From: Clostridiaceae bacterium
GTDB taxonomy: Bacteria; Bacillota; Clostridia; DSM-8532
Direction of reading: 5' to 3'
DNA length: 64,000 nt
Assembly: GCA_012839205.1 (NCBI GenBank)
Contig: DUNT01000078.1
Span: forward strand, 1 to 64,000
Below, one piece after another: positions 43,885 to 54,391 of this stretch (positions within the stretch are counted from its first letter, which is position 1; each line of letters begins with the position of its first letter). The position numbers and the translations under genes are program-made. The notes under the pieces are model-generated. The model saw only the letters and a list, made by a program, of their open reading frames with translations, did no database searches and was not told the DNA's origin.

Positions 43885-44265
43885 TTAATCTTTATCCCGA
43901 TCTGAACCGGATTTTGATGACTTGTCCCCGCTAATGGTTTCATCAATCAGCTTGCTGATATACATCCCTTTTTCTATTGAATCATCCAGTATAAATGTAA
44001 ACTCAGGAATATATCTTATATTGATTCTCTGACCTATCTCATGGCGAATAAAGCCAGAGGCGCTCTTTAGAGCGGCCAAGGCACCATTTTTTTTATCATC
44101 GTCCCCAAATACGCTGACATAAACCTTGGCGTATCGAAGATCCTTAGTTATGCGAACTGCCGTTATTGAAACTAATTCAGGAAGTCTGGGATCTTTAAGC
44201 TGATTTCTTATCAAATCACTCAGTTCCTTTTTTACTTCTTCAGATAATCTGTCTGTTCTATCCAT
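43885..44265 (-). CDS. rbfA: Ribosome-binding factor A
   Basis: A 126-residue KH-fold protein for 30S maturation. It carries the RLSEEVKKELSDLIRNQLKDPRL start and DLRYAKVYVSVFGDD, and the P-E-F-T-F segment YIPEFTFILDDSIEKG. Its position between infB and nrnA is the standard Firmicutes order. Confidence 0.96.
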   Translation of the reverse strand: MDRTDRLSEEVKKELSDLIRNQLKDPRLPELVSITAVRITKDLRYAKVYVSVFGDDDKKNGALAALKSASGFIRHEIGQRINIRYIPEFTFILDDSIEKGMYISKLIDETISGDKSSKSGSDRDKD

Positions 44266-44337
44266 AATCCCACCGTACCTTTTAATTATTCCATTATATA
44301 TATATTCCCCAAAATGAGCTTAGGTTGCATATTTTCA

Positions 44338-44372
44338 AATTCACCGCCTTAAACAATCTAAGGCGGTGAATT
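44338..44372 (-). promoter_or_regulatory. Strong intercistronic hairpin between infB and rbfA
   Basis: A perfect 14-bp stem (44338-44351 with 44359-44372) with a seven-base loop, AATTCACCGCCTTA arm. No U-run follows on the minus strand (TGAAAATATG), so it is more likely an RNA-stability or processing element than an efficient terminator. Confidence 0.75.
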
Positions 44373-44390
44373 AAGACTAACATTATTTTA

Positions 44391-47300
44391 TTATCTTTCT
44401 ATTTCTTCCATGTGGAAGGATTCGACAATGTCGCCTTCCTTTATGTCATTATAACGTTCAATCATTACACCACATTCATAACCAGCAGCAACTTCTCTTA
44501 CATCATCCTTGAATCGCTTGAGTGATGCCAGTTTTCCTTCATGTATAACGATACCGTCACGGATAATTCTGACCTCTGAATTCCTAAGAATTTTCCCGTC
44601 TGTAACATAAGCACCACCGATGGTTCCAACACCAGATACTTTGAATAACTGGCGAATCTCGACATGCCCGTTAACAACTTCTTTGTAAACAGGATCCAGC
44701 ATTCCCTTCATAGCTTTTTCGATATCCTCTATGGCATCATATATTACTCTGTAGAGTCTCATATCAACGCCGGCTTCCTTAGCCATTTCAGTTACCTGAG
44801 CAGAAGGTCTTACATTGAATCCTATGATTATTGCGTTGGATACCTCTGCAAGGGTTACATCGGCTTCAATGACAGCTCCAACAGCTCCGTGGATTACTTT
44901 AACCTTTACCTCGTCATTTGATAATTTCTCCATACTGGTCCGAATGGCTTCTACAGAGCCTTGAACATCGGCCTTAATTATAAGATTCAACTCCTTGACA
45001 TTCCCCTGTTGAATCTGGCTAAAGAGATCTTCCAGCGATATTTTTGACCGCCCGATTTGTTTCTGGTGTTGTTCTTCTCTACGTTTTTCTGCCAGCTGCT
45101 TAGCAACTTTTTCGTCAGTTACTACATAGAAAACGTCACCTGCCTCGGGAACCTCTGAAAGTCCAAAAATCTCCACAGCCATGGAAGGACCGGCTTCTTT
45201 TATCTTTCGTCCTCTGTCATTTATCATAGAACGTACATGTCCAAAAGTTGCCCCTGTTAGTATAGCATCTCCGATTTTTAGAGTTCCCCTTTGAACAAGA
45301 AGAGTTGCCACCGGGCCTCTTTTTTTGTCAAGCTGGGCTTCGATAACAGTACCTTTTGCCTGTTTATTCGGGTTAGCCTTCAATTCAAGGATATCAGCTG
45401 TTAACAGCACCATCTCAAGGAGCATATCTATATTCTCATTTTTCTTAGCTGACACAGGTACGGCAATAATATCACCGCCCCATTCTTCTATAAGAAGTCC
45501 ATGCTCCGCCAGTTCCTGTTTGACTCTGTCAGGATTGGCGTCAGGCTTATCAATCTTATTTATTGCAACTATAATTGATACTCCGGCTGCTTTAGCGTGA
45601 TTAATGGCTTCAACTGTCTGGGGCATAACACCATCGTCAGCCGCAACCACAAGGATTGCAATATCAGTAACCTGTGCACCTCTGGCCCGCATTGCTGTAA
45701 AGGCTTCGTGTCCGGGTGTATCAAGGAATGTTATATCTCTGCCATGAAGGTTCACAGTATAAGCACCAATTGTCTGGGTAATTCCACCCGCTTCCTGTTC
45801 AGCAGTATTTGCGCTTCTAATGGCATCCAAAAGCGATGTCTTACCATGGTCGACATGACCCATCACAACAACAACAGGAGCTCTCGGTTCTAGTTCGTCA
45901 TCACCGTCTTCGGAGTCATCAAACAAGATGTCTTCATGACTTAACACTACCGCTTTATGAACCTTAACCCCGAATTCATCACCTATAATTGCGGCAGTTT
46001 CATAGTCGATTACTTCGTTTTGCGTAGCTGTTATTCCCATAAGGAACAGACGTTTAATCACTTCAGCCACCGATTTTTTCAACGCCTCGGCAAGCTCTTT
46101 AATAGTTAAGGTCTCGTTAACTGTGATATCAGTTAATACTGCCTTTGGAGGTATATATTTCTCTTTTGTTTTATTCTTCTTAATCCTTCTCCCGGCTTTC
46201 TTAATATTTATAGCTTCCTCGGTATCATCATAAAAAACATCAATGACAAAATCATCGGACATCATATCTTTAACCCTGGCTTTATGTCCAATAACTGTAT
46301 CCAGCTTCTTTTTTAATTGTTTGCTCTTGCTGACGCTAGCGACATTAGAACGGGCAAGATCTCTCTTGAGTTCTTTCTTCTCTTCCTTTTGCTTTTCAAC
46401 TCCCTGGAAGGATCTTCTCTCTCCTCTGGTTAAGACTTTTTCTTCCACTAATCCGGGAGGTGTAACAGCTTTGGGGATAGTTAAAGGCTTGTTTCTGCTA
46501 CCTGAAGCTCCTCTGCCTCCGTCACTTCTTAGGTCGCCTGATTTTGCGTCTTTATCAAATGAAGGACGCATTCCTGCAGAACCGCTGCCTCGACGCTGAC
46601 CTTGGTATCCACTATCACGTGGTGCTCTATTACGGGGTTTAGACACAGTCCCTTGCTGGCCCTGCACCGGAGCTTTAGACGTATCCCTCTCACCAGGCTT
46701 TTCTTCCTGTTTTATCTCTTTAGATTCGACCTTATTTAAAGTGTCGGCTTCCTGACGAGACGGTTTCTTTATATCTTTCGCCTCAGCAGCAACGGACTTT
46801 TCTTCAGCTGTGTCCTTTTGCTTAGCTGCCTGAGTATCAATAGTCTCGGTCTTAGCTGCTTTTTCGCTGCTCTTTTCACTCTCTGCCTGTTCTTTTCCAG
46901 CACTTTCAACAGGTCTTTTCGAAACTTTTTCAACCTTTTTTATAACCTGTATTTCTGTCTCATCAATAATAGCGTCTTTTTGCATATTCTCCTGCTCTTT
47001 AGCACTAGTGCTTTTCACTTCTTCATTTTTTATATCCTTAGGTCTTTTTGTAACTTTCTTAATGCTTAATATATCACCAACCGGCTCTTGAGGTGCATTG
47101 GTAAGTTTCCCGGTATCCACCTTTGCCACAGGTTTGGTTTCCTCTGCAGGTTTTGTTCGCTCCGGTTTTGTCCGCTTTCTGACATTGACAACAGCACTGT
47201 CTTTTTTACGGGTAAACCCGGCCATTAAACCATCATTACTGTCTGACGTGCGGACAATAGTCTTCCGGTCTCTTTTCTCCTTTGGCTCTTGTACCAAAGG

Positions 47301-47588
47301 TTCATCATGGAAGATAACCTCTGTTTTTCTAATGATACGTGGGGCACTTTTTCTTGTATTGGCCTCTGATAAGTCAGGCTTAGCATCACCATTGCTCGGC
47401 GAACTATCCGCATCATCTTTGTCGCGCTGAACTACTCCTATATGTTTATATAGTCTTTGAAGTTCATCCTCCTCCAGGGTAGTCATATGACTCCTGGGAA
47501 AAATATTTATTTCATTAAGTTTTTCCATGAGCCTTTTGCTTGTTACATTCAGTTCCTTTGCCAGCTCATGAATTTTTGGTTTGTTCAA
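44391..47588 (-). CDS. infB: Translation initiation factor IF-2
   Basis: A 1065-residue GTPase that delivers initiator tRNA to the ribosome. The start is TTG at 47588, after GGGGGTGG, giving [19 protein letters not shown]. An extension further upstream is rejected. A long, charged, low-complexity linker (about residues 60-430) precedes the core. G1 is [12 protein letters not shown]3 DTPGHEAF and G4 NKID. The start lies inside the 3' end of the ylxQ gene (23-base overlap), which implies coupling. Confidence 0.97.
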   Translation of the reverse strand: MNKPKIHELAKELNVTSKRLMEKLNEINIFPRSHMTTLEEDELQRLYKHIGVVQRDKDDADSSPSNGDAKPDLSEANTRKSAPRIIRKTEVIFHDEPLVQEPKEKRDRKTIVRTSDSNDGLMAGFTRKKDSAVVNVRKRTKPERTKPAEETKPVAKVDTGKLTNAPQEPVGDILSIKKVTKRPKDIKNEEVKSTSAKEQENMQKDAIIDETEIQVIKKVEKVSKRPVESAGKEQAESEKSSEKAAKTETIDTQAAKQKDTAEEKSVAAEAKDIKKPSRQEADTLNKVESKEIKQEEKPGERDTSKAPVQGQQGTVSKPRNRAPRDSGYQGQRRGSGSAGMRPSFDKDAKSGDLRSDGGRGASGSRNKPLTIPKAVTPPGLVEEKVLTRGERRSFQGVEKQKEEKKELKRDLARSNVASVSKSKQLKKKLDTVIGHKARVKDMMSDDFVIDVFYDDTEEAINIKKAGRRIKKNKTKEKYIPPKAVLTDITVNETLTIKELAEALKKSVAEVIKRLFLMGITATQNEVIDYETAAIIGDEFGVKVHKAVVLSHEDILFDDSEDGDDELEPRAPVVVVMGHVDHGKTSLLDAIRSANTAEQEAGGITQTIGAYTVNLHGRDITFLDTPGHEAFTAMRARGAQVTDIAILVVAADDGVMPQTVEAINHAKAAGVSIIVAINKIDKPDANPDRVKQELAEHGLLIEEWGGDIIAVPVSAKKNENIDMLLEMVLLTADILELKANPNKQAKGTVIEAQLDKKRGPVATLLVQRGTLKIGDAILTGATFGHVRSMINDRGRKIKEAGPSMAVEIFGLSEVPEAGDVFYVVTDEKVAKQLAEKRREEQHQKQIGRSKISLEDLFSQIQQGNVKELNLIIKADVQGSVEAIRTSMEKLSNDEVKVKVIHGAVGAVIEADVTLAEVSNAIIIGFNVRPSAQVTEMAKEAGVDMRLYRVIYDAIEDIEKAMKGMLDPVYKEVVNGHVEIRQLFKVSGVGTIGGAYVTDGKILRNSEVRIIRDGIVIHEGKLASLKRFKDDVREVAAGYECGVMIERYNDIKEGDIVESFHMEEIER

Positions 47589-47931
47589 AAAAGCCACCCC
47601 CGTGTGCCGTATTATCATTATTCTTGTTTTGTTCAATCAGTTCTTTTATTCTCTCAGCAAAACCGTGATCTGTGACAGAAATAACTGAAAGATAGGATTT
47701 GCCCAGCATTTGACCCAGTTTATTCTTTTGTCCGAATTCAACGAGAGGAATCTTGCTGTTATGCAAAGCTGTATCCATCTTTTTTCTTGTGTTGTAAGAA
47801 GCATCTTCCGCAATAATTATCAAGTATGCTTTCCCTTTCTTCAGCGATATCTGCGTTGACCCTTCACCCGCCATAACGGCTCCGGCCTTCTTTGCTAATC
47901 CAATAAAAGAGTAAATTTTATCTTCCCACAT
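47566..47931 (-). CDS. ylxQ: L7Ae-like ribosomal protein YlxQ
   Basis: A 121-residue L7Ae/L30e-family RNA-binding protein. Family features are [17 protein letters not shown] and [17 protein letters not shown]. Such proteins bind kink-turn RNA. It overlaps rnpM (14 bases) and infB (23 bases). Confidence 0.93.
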   Translation of the reverse strand: MWEDKIYSFIGLAKKAGAVMAGEGSTQISLKKGKAYLIIIAEDASYNTRKKMDTALHNSKIPLVEFGQKNKLGQMLGKSYLSVISVTDHGFAERIKELIEQNKNNDNTAHGGGFFEQTKNS

Positions 47932-48193
47932 AGCCCTCCAGTTGTTTATTTATTTCATCATAAACCGATTCCGGGATCTCACAGGAAAACTCACTGCTGA
48001 GACTCTTTGCTTTTCGTGCTTTATTAAAGCATTCTATGCTTTTACATATATAAGCGCCGCGTCCGTTTTTTTTTCCGGTGGGATCCACAAATATTTCTCC
48101 TTCATTGTTTTTAACAATTCTGAGAAGCTCTCGTTTATCCTTTTTTTCCCGGCATCCCACACATCGTCTCATAGGAATTTTTCTTGTTTTCAT
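47918..48193 (-). CDS. rnpM: YlxR/RnpM RNA-binding protein
   Basis: A 91-residue protein with the YlxR signature MRRCVGCREKKDKRELLRIV and DPTGKKNGRGAYIC. In B. subtilis the protein was renamed RnpM because it binds RNase P RNA. The RNA itself (rnpB) is 8.6 kb away in this window. It sits in the expected place between nusA and ylxQ. Confidence 0.95.
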   Translation of the reverse strand: MKTRKIPMRRCVGCREKKDKRELLRIVKNNEGEIFVDPTGKKNGRGAYICKSIECFNKARKAKSLSSEFSCEIPESVYDEINKQLEGYVGR

Positions 48194-48225
48194 AATCTAA
48201 CCCCTTAAATGGTTCTAAATTATCG

Positions 48226-49518
48226 TTAAACTTTTTCCTCCGGCTCAATTTCTGCTTCAGTCTCTTGTTCTGAAATTTCCTCATCCGGTACATCGGTATC
48301 TTCTACAGCATCAGCTTCCTGGTCATAATTTTTCTCTTCAGCTGCATCTAAATCTTCTTCCGCATTATATTCCTGTTCCGGTTCTGTGTCACCTGACACT
48401 TCTGTTACTTCGTCCAAATCAGCTTCGTATTCATCATCTTCATAAGATATGGAGTCCAGATTAAAGAGCTGAGATTCAATTTGATTCCTTAATTGCGACT
48501 CGCTCTTAATATCAATTTTCCAGCCTGTTAGTTTGGCTGCAAGTCTCGCATTTTGTCCTTCTTTACCTATGGCAAGCGACAACTGAAAATCCGGTACAAC
48601 TACTCTTGCAACTTTATTCTCTTCATCTAAATCCACCTGCAGTACCTTAGCAGGACTTAGACTGGCGGCTATATATTCTTCATCACTCTGACTCCATTTA
48701 ATAACATCAATCATTTCACCCCGCAACTCATCAACAATTGCCCTTATGCGGCCTCCTCTTTGCCCTACACAGGCTCCGACAGGATCCACATTTTCGTTAC
48801 GGGAGAAAATGGAAATCTTTGTTCTTGAACCAGCTTCTCTTGCAATGGTCTTAATCTCAACAGTTCCATCTGCAATTTCAGGAACTTCCAGCTCCAACAG
48901 CCTTTTTACGAGGCCGGGATGAGTTCTGGATACATATATTTGGGGATTCTTATTTGTTTTTTTGACATTGATTACATATACTTTTATCCGATCATGGATA
49001 TTGTATTTTTCCCCCGGTGTTTGTTCTGAAGGCGGCAAAACAGCCTCAGCCTTTCCTAAGTCGATAACCACATTTTTTCTGTCAAATCGGCTTACTACAC
49101 CGTTTACAATATCTTCCTCCCGGTTTGCAAATTCGTCAAAGATAAGTCCTCGCTCAGCTTCGCGAATTCGTTGCATTACAACCTGCTTAGCTGTTTGAGC
49201 CGCAATGCGCCCGAATTTTTTCGGTGTAACTTCCACCTCAACTATGTCGCCTACTTCAAAATCAGGTCCGAATATTCGGGCCTGCTCAATAGACATTTCG
49301 GTAGCTGCATCAGTTACTTCATCAACTATTGTTTTTAAAGCGTAAACTCTAATTTGGCCTGTGTTTCTATCTATGGACACCTCTACGCTTTGGGCAGATC
49401 CAAAATTCTTTTTATACGCTGAAATTAACGCTTGTTCCAGTGCGTCGATTATAGTCTCCTTGTCAATGCCCTTCTCTTTTTCCAATTGGTCCAGGGCGTA
49501 AAGCAACTCAGCGCTCAT
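48226..49518 (-). CDS. nusA: Transcription termination/antitermination protein NusA
   Basis: A 430-residue factor with an N-terminal RNA-polymerase-binding domain, an S1 domain (NGVVSRFDRKNVVIDLGKAEAVLP) and two KH domains (CVGQRGGRIRAIVDELRGE and LAIGKEGQNARLAAKLTGW). The acidic tail after residue 350 lacks the enterobacterial AR repeats. ATG 49518 lies ten bases after GGAGG; an in-frame TTG six bases upstream is the alternative. Confidence 0.96.
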   Translation of the reverse strand: MSAELLYALDQLEKEKGIDKETIIDALEQALISAYKKNFGSAQSVEVSIDRNTGQIRVYALKTIVDEVTDAATEMSIEQARIFGPDFEVGDIVEVEVTPKKFGRIAAQTAKQVVMQRIREAERGLIFDEFANREEDIVNGVVSRFDRKNVVIDLGKAEAVLPPSEQTPGEKYNIHDRIKVYVINVKKTNKNPQIYVSRTHPGLVKRLLELEVPEIADGTVEIKTIAREAGSRTKISIFSRNENVDPVGACVGQRGGRIRAIVDELRGEMIDVIKWSQSDEEYIAASLSPAKVLQVDLDEENKVARVVVPDFQLSLAIGKEGQNARLAAKLTGWKIDIKSESQLRNQIESQLFNLDSISYEDDEYEADLDEVTEVSGDTEPEQEYNAEEDLDAAEEKNYDQEADAVEDTDVPDEEISEQETEAEIEPEEKV

Positions 49519-49536
49519 CTTCAACTTACCTCCAGA

Positions 49537-50001
49537 TTAAAATTTAAATACTTTCTTAGCTTTTGCGATATCCTTCAATTCAAATACATAGTTTATATCA
49601 TTCTCGGTTTTGATGGTGAGATGTCCATCATTACAGGATACCAGCTCACCTTCAAATCGTTTGGTATTGTCAACAGCTTTATACAACCTTATTTCTATAA
49701 TACTTCCGATGGCTCTTACAAAATCCTCCGGTTTCTTCAGAGGACGTTCAATCCCCGGTGAGGATACCTCTAAATAAAACTCATGGGTAATAGGATCCAA
49801 TTCGTCAAGTTTCTTGTTTAAAGGCCTGCTTACATTTTCGCAATCATCCAGAGATACACCTTCCGGTTTATCAATATATACTCTTAGAAACCAGTTGCTG
49901 CCCTCCTTGACGAACTCCACATCAACCAGCTCACAGCCTGCATCTGAAACCAGGGGAAGCGCAATTTCCTTAACCAACTCTGATATGCTTTTTTTAGCCA
50001 T
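49537..50001 (-). CDS. rimP: Ribosome maturation factor RimP
   Basis: A 154-residue factor for 30S assembly. The start MAKKSISELVKEIALPLV at ATG 50001 follows GGAGG. VDVEFVKEGSNWFLRVYIDKP and the SPGIERPL motif are family marks. A longer in-frame extension to 50106 would run through the promoter and leader hairpin and is rejected. It is the first gene of the nine-gene operon. Confidence 0.95.
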   Translation of the reverse strand: MAKKSISELVKEIALPLVSDAGCELVDVEFVKEGSNWFLRVYIDKPEGVSLDDCENVSRPLNKKLDELDPITHEFYLEVSSPGIERPLKKPEDFVRAIGSIIEIRLYKAVDNTKRFEGELVSCNDGHLTIKTENDINYVFELKDIAKAKKVFKF

Positions 50002-50025
50002 CCATACCTCCCTATACAAACGCAA

Positions 50026-50046
50026 AGAGTGGGAAACACCCACTCT
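50026..50046 (-). promoter_or_regulatory. Leader hairpin of the rimP-nusA operon
   Basis: A perfect 8-bp stem (50026-50033 with 50039-50046) around loop AAACA in the leader, followed on the RNA by TTTGCGTTTG. It could be an attenuator; NusA autoregulation of its own operon is known in other bacteria. The role here is not shown. Confidence 0.55.
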
Positions 50047-50074
50047 CTCATCAAAAATGCACTTAACCAAAGTT

Positions 50075-50103
50075 ATTGTATCACATAAAACCATCACTGG
50101 CAA
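50075..50103 (-). promoter_or_regulatory. Promoter of the rimP-nusA-infB operon
   Basis: Minus strand TTGCCA (50098-50103), 17-base spacer and TACAAT (50075-50080), with a TG one base ahead of the -10 as in extended sites. It points away from tmcAL. Confidence 0.75.
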
Positions 50104-50207
50104 CATGTTTTTTCAGTTATGATGGCTTTAAAACCTCCTCAAAGGTAAAAATATGGGGTATACTATTTTTATATTACACTATAGTTTATCCAACGGAGAT
50201 TCGGTTT

Positions 50208-51536
50208 ATGTCAGTTGTCGGGGTTATTGCAGAATATAATCCTCTGCATTTGGGGCATGTACATCACCTTAATTATGCCCGGAGTGCAACAAAAGCTCAA
50301 GGCCTGGTATGTGTTTTGAGCAGTAATTTTGTGCAGCGGGGAGAACCGGCAATTGTGTCAAAATGGGTTCGCACTCGTATGGCTTTAGTTTCTGGTGCTG
50401 ATCTTGTCGTAGAGTTGCCTTCTGCTTTTTCCTGTGCTTCAGCTGAATATTTTGCTGCAGGGGCAGTAAGTATTCTCAATAACCTTGGCATAATTGACCA
50501 TCTGTGCTTTGGAAGTGAGGAAGGCTGTATCGGGATTCTTGAAGCTGCAGCTGACCAATTTGTATGTGAAAACCAATCATTTAAAGAAAATCTTAAAACC
50601 CAACTAAGCAATGGGCATCCGTATGCACTGGCACGACAAAAAGCGTTAAAAGCAGTGCTCTTAAACAATGAGACAGATAGCCTACAAAAGCATTATGATA
50701 AAGCAAAGATTAATAATATTATAAGTGCTGTTAATAAGCCAAATAATATTTTGGGAATAGAATACATAAAAGCCCTTAAGCGTCTGAAAAGTACTATAAA
50801 ACCCATGACCGCCAAAAGAATCGGGCAGGATTATAACAGCTTAGAACGTGCTGCCTCTTTCTCAAGCGCTACTTCAATCCGGCAATATATTCAGGAAAAA
50901 ACTGCTATTGGTTTATCACATCAAGATGATGCATTTTTATTCAATAATATGGCCGAGCAATGTTTAGAGCTAATGTTTGCCGAATTTTCCTCAGGCAGAG
51001 GACCAGTATTTCCCGAGGCCTTTGAAAATATACTGCTTTATGCTTTCAGGACAAAGAGTATAAGTGAAATCCGTTCTCTTCCATATATTGAGGAAGGTCT
51101 GGAAAACCGCCTGAAACAGGCTGCTATGGAATCCACCTCTTATAATGAGTTTATAGCGAAGGTTGTGACTAAACGCTACCCTGCTTCACGTATTAAAAGA
51201 ATCCTCATTTCAATGCTGACAGGTATGACCGAAGAATTTTTAGAAGAACTTAAATGTAATGGATATGCCCAATACATAAGAGTATTAGGCTTTAATGAAA
51301 CCGGCAGGATACTTTTATCGGAAATAAAAAATAAAGCTCAGCTCCCCATAATAACAAAGCCGGCAAGCTATAACAACCTTGACAACAAACTTGCCGTAAA
51401 ACTGTTTGAGCATGAGGTTAGATCCACCAACACATATGTATTAGGGTATCACGACACTAAATACAAAACCGGTAATCAGGAATATACCTGTTCACCAATA
51501 TACCATAACGAGAATAAAAATCTCCCCACCACTTAG
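50208..51536 (+). CDS. tmcAL: tRNA(Met) cytidine acetate ligase
   Basis: A 442-residue nucleotidyltransferase-fold enzyme that makes N4-acetylcytidine at the tRNA(Met) wobble base from acetate and ATP. The start is VVGVIAEYNPLHLGHVHHL, with the HxGH-type motif HLGH near residues 15-18. GGAG precedes the ATG at 50208. An in-frame extension to 50076 lacks a ribosome binding site. It is divergent from the rimP operon. Confidence 0.92.
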   Translation: MSVVGVIAEYNPLHLGHVHHLNYARSATKAQGLVCVLSSNFVQRGEPAIVSKWVRTRMALVSGADLVVELPSAFSCASAEYFAAGAVSILNNLGIIDHLCFGSEEGCIGILEAAADQFVCENQSFKENLKTQLSNGHPYALARQKALKAVLLNNETDSLQKHYDKAKINNIISAVNKPNNILGIEYIKALKRLKSTIKPMTAKRIGQDYNSLERAASFSSATSIRQYIQEKTAIGLSHQDDAFLFNNMAEQCLELMFAEFSSGRGPVFPEAFENILLYAFRTKSISEIRSLPYIEEGLENRLKQAAMESTSYNEFIAKVVTKRYPASRIKRILISMLTGMTEEFLEELKCNGYAQYIRVLGFNETGRILLSEIKNKAQLPIITKPASYNNLDNKLAVKLFEHEVRSTNTYVLGYHDTKYKTGNQEYTCSPIYHNENKNLPTT

Positions 51537-51552
51537 GTATTGGGTGGGGATT
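51524..51552 (+). terminator. Hairpin at the end of tmcAL
   Basis: TCCCCACC with GGTGGGGA form a hairpin that includes the stop codon. The following sequence is TTAATAT, a weak U-run. Confidence 0.55.
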
Positions 51553-51591
51553 AATATCTCAGGTGGGGCATGACCGCCCTCAAATTTAGCC

Positions 51592-51858
51592 TTAAGCTGC
51601 GTTCTCGACGCCGTTTTCGGTGCTGAGCCCGGCTATCTCTGCCTGAATAAGTAATAAGATAGATGTCAACTGCAGTATTACTTGCGTAACAACAAATGAA
51701 TCCTGTACCAAATTATCAATTTCCTCTTGATTATTACCTTCTGCAGTAAGTCTTACTATTTCTGCCTGAATTAATGATAGAATAAAGCTTAACTGTAATA
51801 TTGCCTGTTCAACCTGAAAAAAAGCCGCAATTAATTCATCTAATTCTTGATTATTCAT
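51592..51858 (-). CDS. Small protein with two tandem hydrophobic helix repeats
   Basis: An 88-residue protein beginning MNNQELDELIAAFFQVEQ. It contains a repeated unit of about 40 residues: QAILQLSFILSLIQAEIVRL and then QVILQLTSILLLIQAEIAGL. GGGGGTG precedes ATG 51858. The helices are amphipathic and leucine- and isoleucine-rich, suited to coiled coil or membrane surface. I do not recognise the family. It is flanked by the pheT terminator and the tmcAL end. It is a lone gene with no evident pathway. Confidence 0.7.
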   Translation of the reverse strand: MNNQELDELIAAFFQVEQAILQLSFILSLIQAEIVRLTAEGNNQEEIDNLVQDSFVVTQVILQLTSILLLIQAEIAGLSTENGVENAA

Positions 51859-51933
51859 TTTTTCACCCCCCAGGTTGTCTGTCTTGTACATAATATGATA
51901 TATACTCTTAATTAGCTCACTAGTAAATTAAAA

Positions 51934-51965
51934 AAAGACAATGGATTTGTTCTTCCATTGTCTTT
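51934..51965 (-). terminator. Terminator of pheST
   Basis: A perfect 12-bp stem (51934-51945 with 51954-51965, AAAGACAATGGA arm) followed on the minus strand by a U-run. Confidence 0.92.
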
Positions 51966-51979
51966 TATACGTTTATCCT

Positions 51980-54376
51980 CTATCTCCTTTGTGCACCAAA
52001 TTCCTTCTCCAGTCTTTTTAGGATTTTCTCCATGGCAATGTTTACATCCTCATCTTTTAAAGTTTTGTCCAAAGCTCTGAATGATAGTGAAAAGGCTACG
52101 CTTTTCATTCCGTCAGGTACCTGGGCACCTTTGTAAACATCAAAAATATTTACCTCTTCAAGGTATTCCCCGCCCTTTTGCTTAATGGTATCCAGCATCT
52201 GGGAAACATACAGTTCAGCATCTACTACAACAGCCAGGTCCCGGGTAATTGCCGGAAACTTCGGCAGCTGCCTGTATTGCTTTTCTGTTGTTGAAGCATC
52301 AATTAATACACCGACATCAGCCACAGCAACATAGGTTCTGTCGGGGCATTCATAGTTTTCAGCCACTTCTGGATGAACCTCACCCAGTATACCCCCGTAG
52401 ACCATTTCCTTATTCTTGCTTCTGACAAAAAACTTGGCAGTACGGCCCGGATGGAAGCATGTTTCTTCCTTTTCCGGTCTGAATTCGTATTCTTTTATTC
52501 CCATAGCCTCCAGAAGCTCTTCCATTATTCCCTTCAGCTCATAAAAATCGCTTGTTCCACCATACAAGCCGATTGTCAAGGTTTCCCTCTCATCTGCCAA
52601 CTCTTCTCCCTCAATCGGAATATAAACATAAGATAGTTCAAAAAGTGCTGCTTCAGGATTATTCCTGTTGTAATTTGTTGAAAGGGATTTTAGCATATCC
52701 GGGAGTGTTGTGGTTCGCATAAGGCTAAAGTCTTCACCCAGCGGATTAGAAATCACAACCGCATTACGAAGATAATGATCTTTTGCAAGATTTAGGGTGT
52801 CAAAAACCTTAGGGCTTGCAAAAGAAAGGGTGTATGCCTCATTCAGCCCACAGCCAATCATGGCGTTTCTGATTACATCCTCCATACTTTGTTTATATGT
52901 TTTTCTGCCCTGCATGGATTCCTTTCCCGATAACAGGCTGGGCTTGATTTTGTTATAACCATAAAATCTGGCAATTTCCTCGCATAAATCAGCCAATTCA
53001 ACAATATCGTTGCGGAAGGAAGGAGGAATCAGGGTCATTTTCTTTTCATCCACTTCAAATTCCAGAGATTTAAAAATTCTTACCATTTCCGCTGTTTCAA
53101 TCTCTGTTCCCAAAAAACTGTTGATTCTTTCTGGTTCAAATATGAATATTCGCTTTTCATATGGTTTGCAATTGCAATCTGCTATTCCCTTTACAATCTT
53201 GCCGGCTCCTAAAAGCTCAATTAACTCGGCGCAGCGGTTTAATGCAGGAATTGCGTTTTCAATATCCAGCCCTTTTTCAAAACGGATGGACGCCTCACTT
53301 CTAAGGCCCATTTTTTTACCAGTTTTACGAATGGAAGAACCATTAAAAGTGGCTGATTCCAGTAAAATAGTTTTGGTTTTATCGGTGATTTCTGAGTTTT
53401 CTCCGCCCATAACTCCGGCAACACCAATAGGGCGATTCGCATCGCATATTAAAAGCATATCTGAATCAAGGTTTCTGTCCTGGCCATCCAGAGTTCTGAT
53501 GGTTTCTCCTTCGTAAGGTGTCCGTACAATAATTTTTTTCCCCTGAACCTGATCAAGGTCAAATGCGTGCATTGGCTGGCCATATTCAAGCATTACATAG
53601 TTTGTTATATCGACAATATTATTTATAGGTCTCATACCGGCAGCAGCAAGTCTTCTCTGCATCCATGCAGGAGATGGTTCGATTTTTACATCTTCAACTA
53701 CTCTTGCAGCATATCTGTAACACAGCTCCGGATTCTTTATTTCTATAGTAATCAGGTCGTTGATATCACCGCCTGCTTCTTCTTTAACCTTTACTTCCGG
53801 AATTTTAAAAGTTTCGCCAAGGGTAGCAACAGTTTCTCTGGCTAAACCTATGATTGAAAGACAATCAGGTCTGTTGGAAGTGATCTCAAACTCCACCACT
53901 TTATCCAAATCCAGAGCTTCCTTCACATCCATTCCCAATTCCGGAGTTCCATTAAATACATATACACCGTAATCAGGTGCATCAGGAAGGTAATCCTTAG
54001 TCAGGCTGAGTTCATCAATAGAACACATCATTCCGTAGCTTTCCACCCCACGAAGTTTAGTCGGTTTGATTTCGCCGCCGGGCAGCTTCGCACCGACAAG
54101 AGCAAGCGGGATATAATCGCCTTCCTTTACATTTGGTGCTCCTGTTACTATCTGCAAAACTTCACTGCCGGTATCCACCTTGCAAATACGCAGCTTATCA
54201 GCATCAGGGTGTTTTTCCATAGAAACAATTTTCCCAACCACAACCTTCTCAATGTCCTTGCCCATGTCCTCCACGCCTTCAACTTTAGAACCGGAAAGGG
54301 TCATTGCTTCGGTATATTCTCTTATAGGAACATTTATTTTAACATAATCACTTAACCATTTTACAGGTACCTTCAT
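51980..54376 (-). CDS. pheT: Phenylalanyl-tRNA synthetase beta subunit
   Basis: A 798-residue subunit with the N-terminal EMAP/OB-like tRNA-binding region (VVGKIVSMEKHPDADKLRIC), the B3/B4 editing region and the B5 domain. The C-terminal ferredoxin-fold domain binds the anticodon stem (RQLPKFPAITRDLAVVVD). It is 16 bases after pheS and shares its T-box control. Confidence 0.97.
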   Translation of the reverse strand: MKVPVKWLSDYVKINVPIREYTEAMTLSGSKVEGVEDMGKDIEKVVVGKIVSMEKHPDADKLRICKVDTGSEVLQIVTGAPNVKEGDYIPLALVGAKLPGGEIKPTKLRGVESYGMMCSIDELSLTKDYLPDAPDYGVYVFNGTPELGMDVKEALDLDKVVEFEITSNRPDCLSIIGLARETVATLGETFKIPEVKVKEEAGGDINDLITIEIKNPELCYRYAARVVEDVKIEPSPAWMQRRLAAAGMRPINNIVDITNYVMLEYGQPMHAFDLDQVQGKKIIVRTPYEGETIRTLDGQDRNLDSDMLLICDANRPIGVAGVMGGENSEITDKTKTILLESATFNGSSIRKTGKKMGLRSEASIRFEKGLDIENAIPALNRCAELIELLGAGKIVKGIADCNCKPYEKRIFIFEPERINSFLGTEIETAEMVRIFKSLEFEVDEKKMTLIPPSFRNDIVELADLCEEIARFYGYNKIKPSLLSGKESMQGRKTYKQSMEDVIRNAMIGCGLNEAYTLSFASPKVFDTLNLAKDHYLRNAVVISNPLGEDFSLMRTTTLPDMLKSLSTNYNRNNPEAALFELSYVYIPIEGEELADERETLTIGLYGGTSDFYELKGIMEELLEAMGIKEYEFRPEKEETCFHPGRTAKFFVRSKNKEMVYGGILGEVHPEVAENYECPDRTYVAVADVGVLIDASTTEKQYRQLPKFPAITRDLAVVVDAELYVSQMLDTIKQKGGEYLEEVNIFDVYKGAQVPDGMKSVAFSLSFRALDKTLKDEDVNIAMEKILKRLEKEFGAQRR

Positions 54377-54391
54377 CTTTTATCTCCTCCT

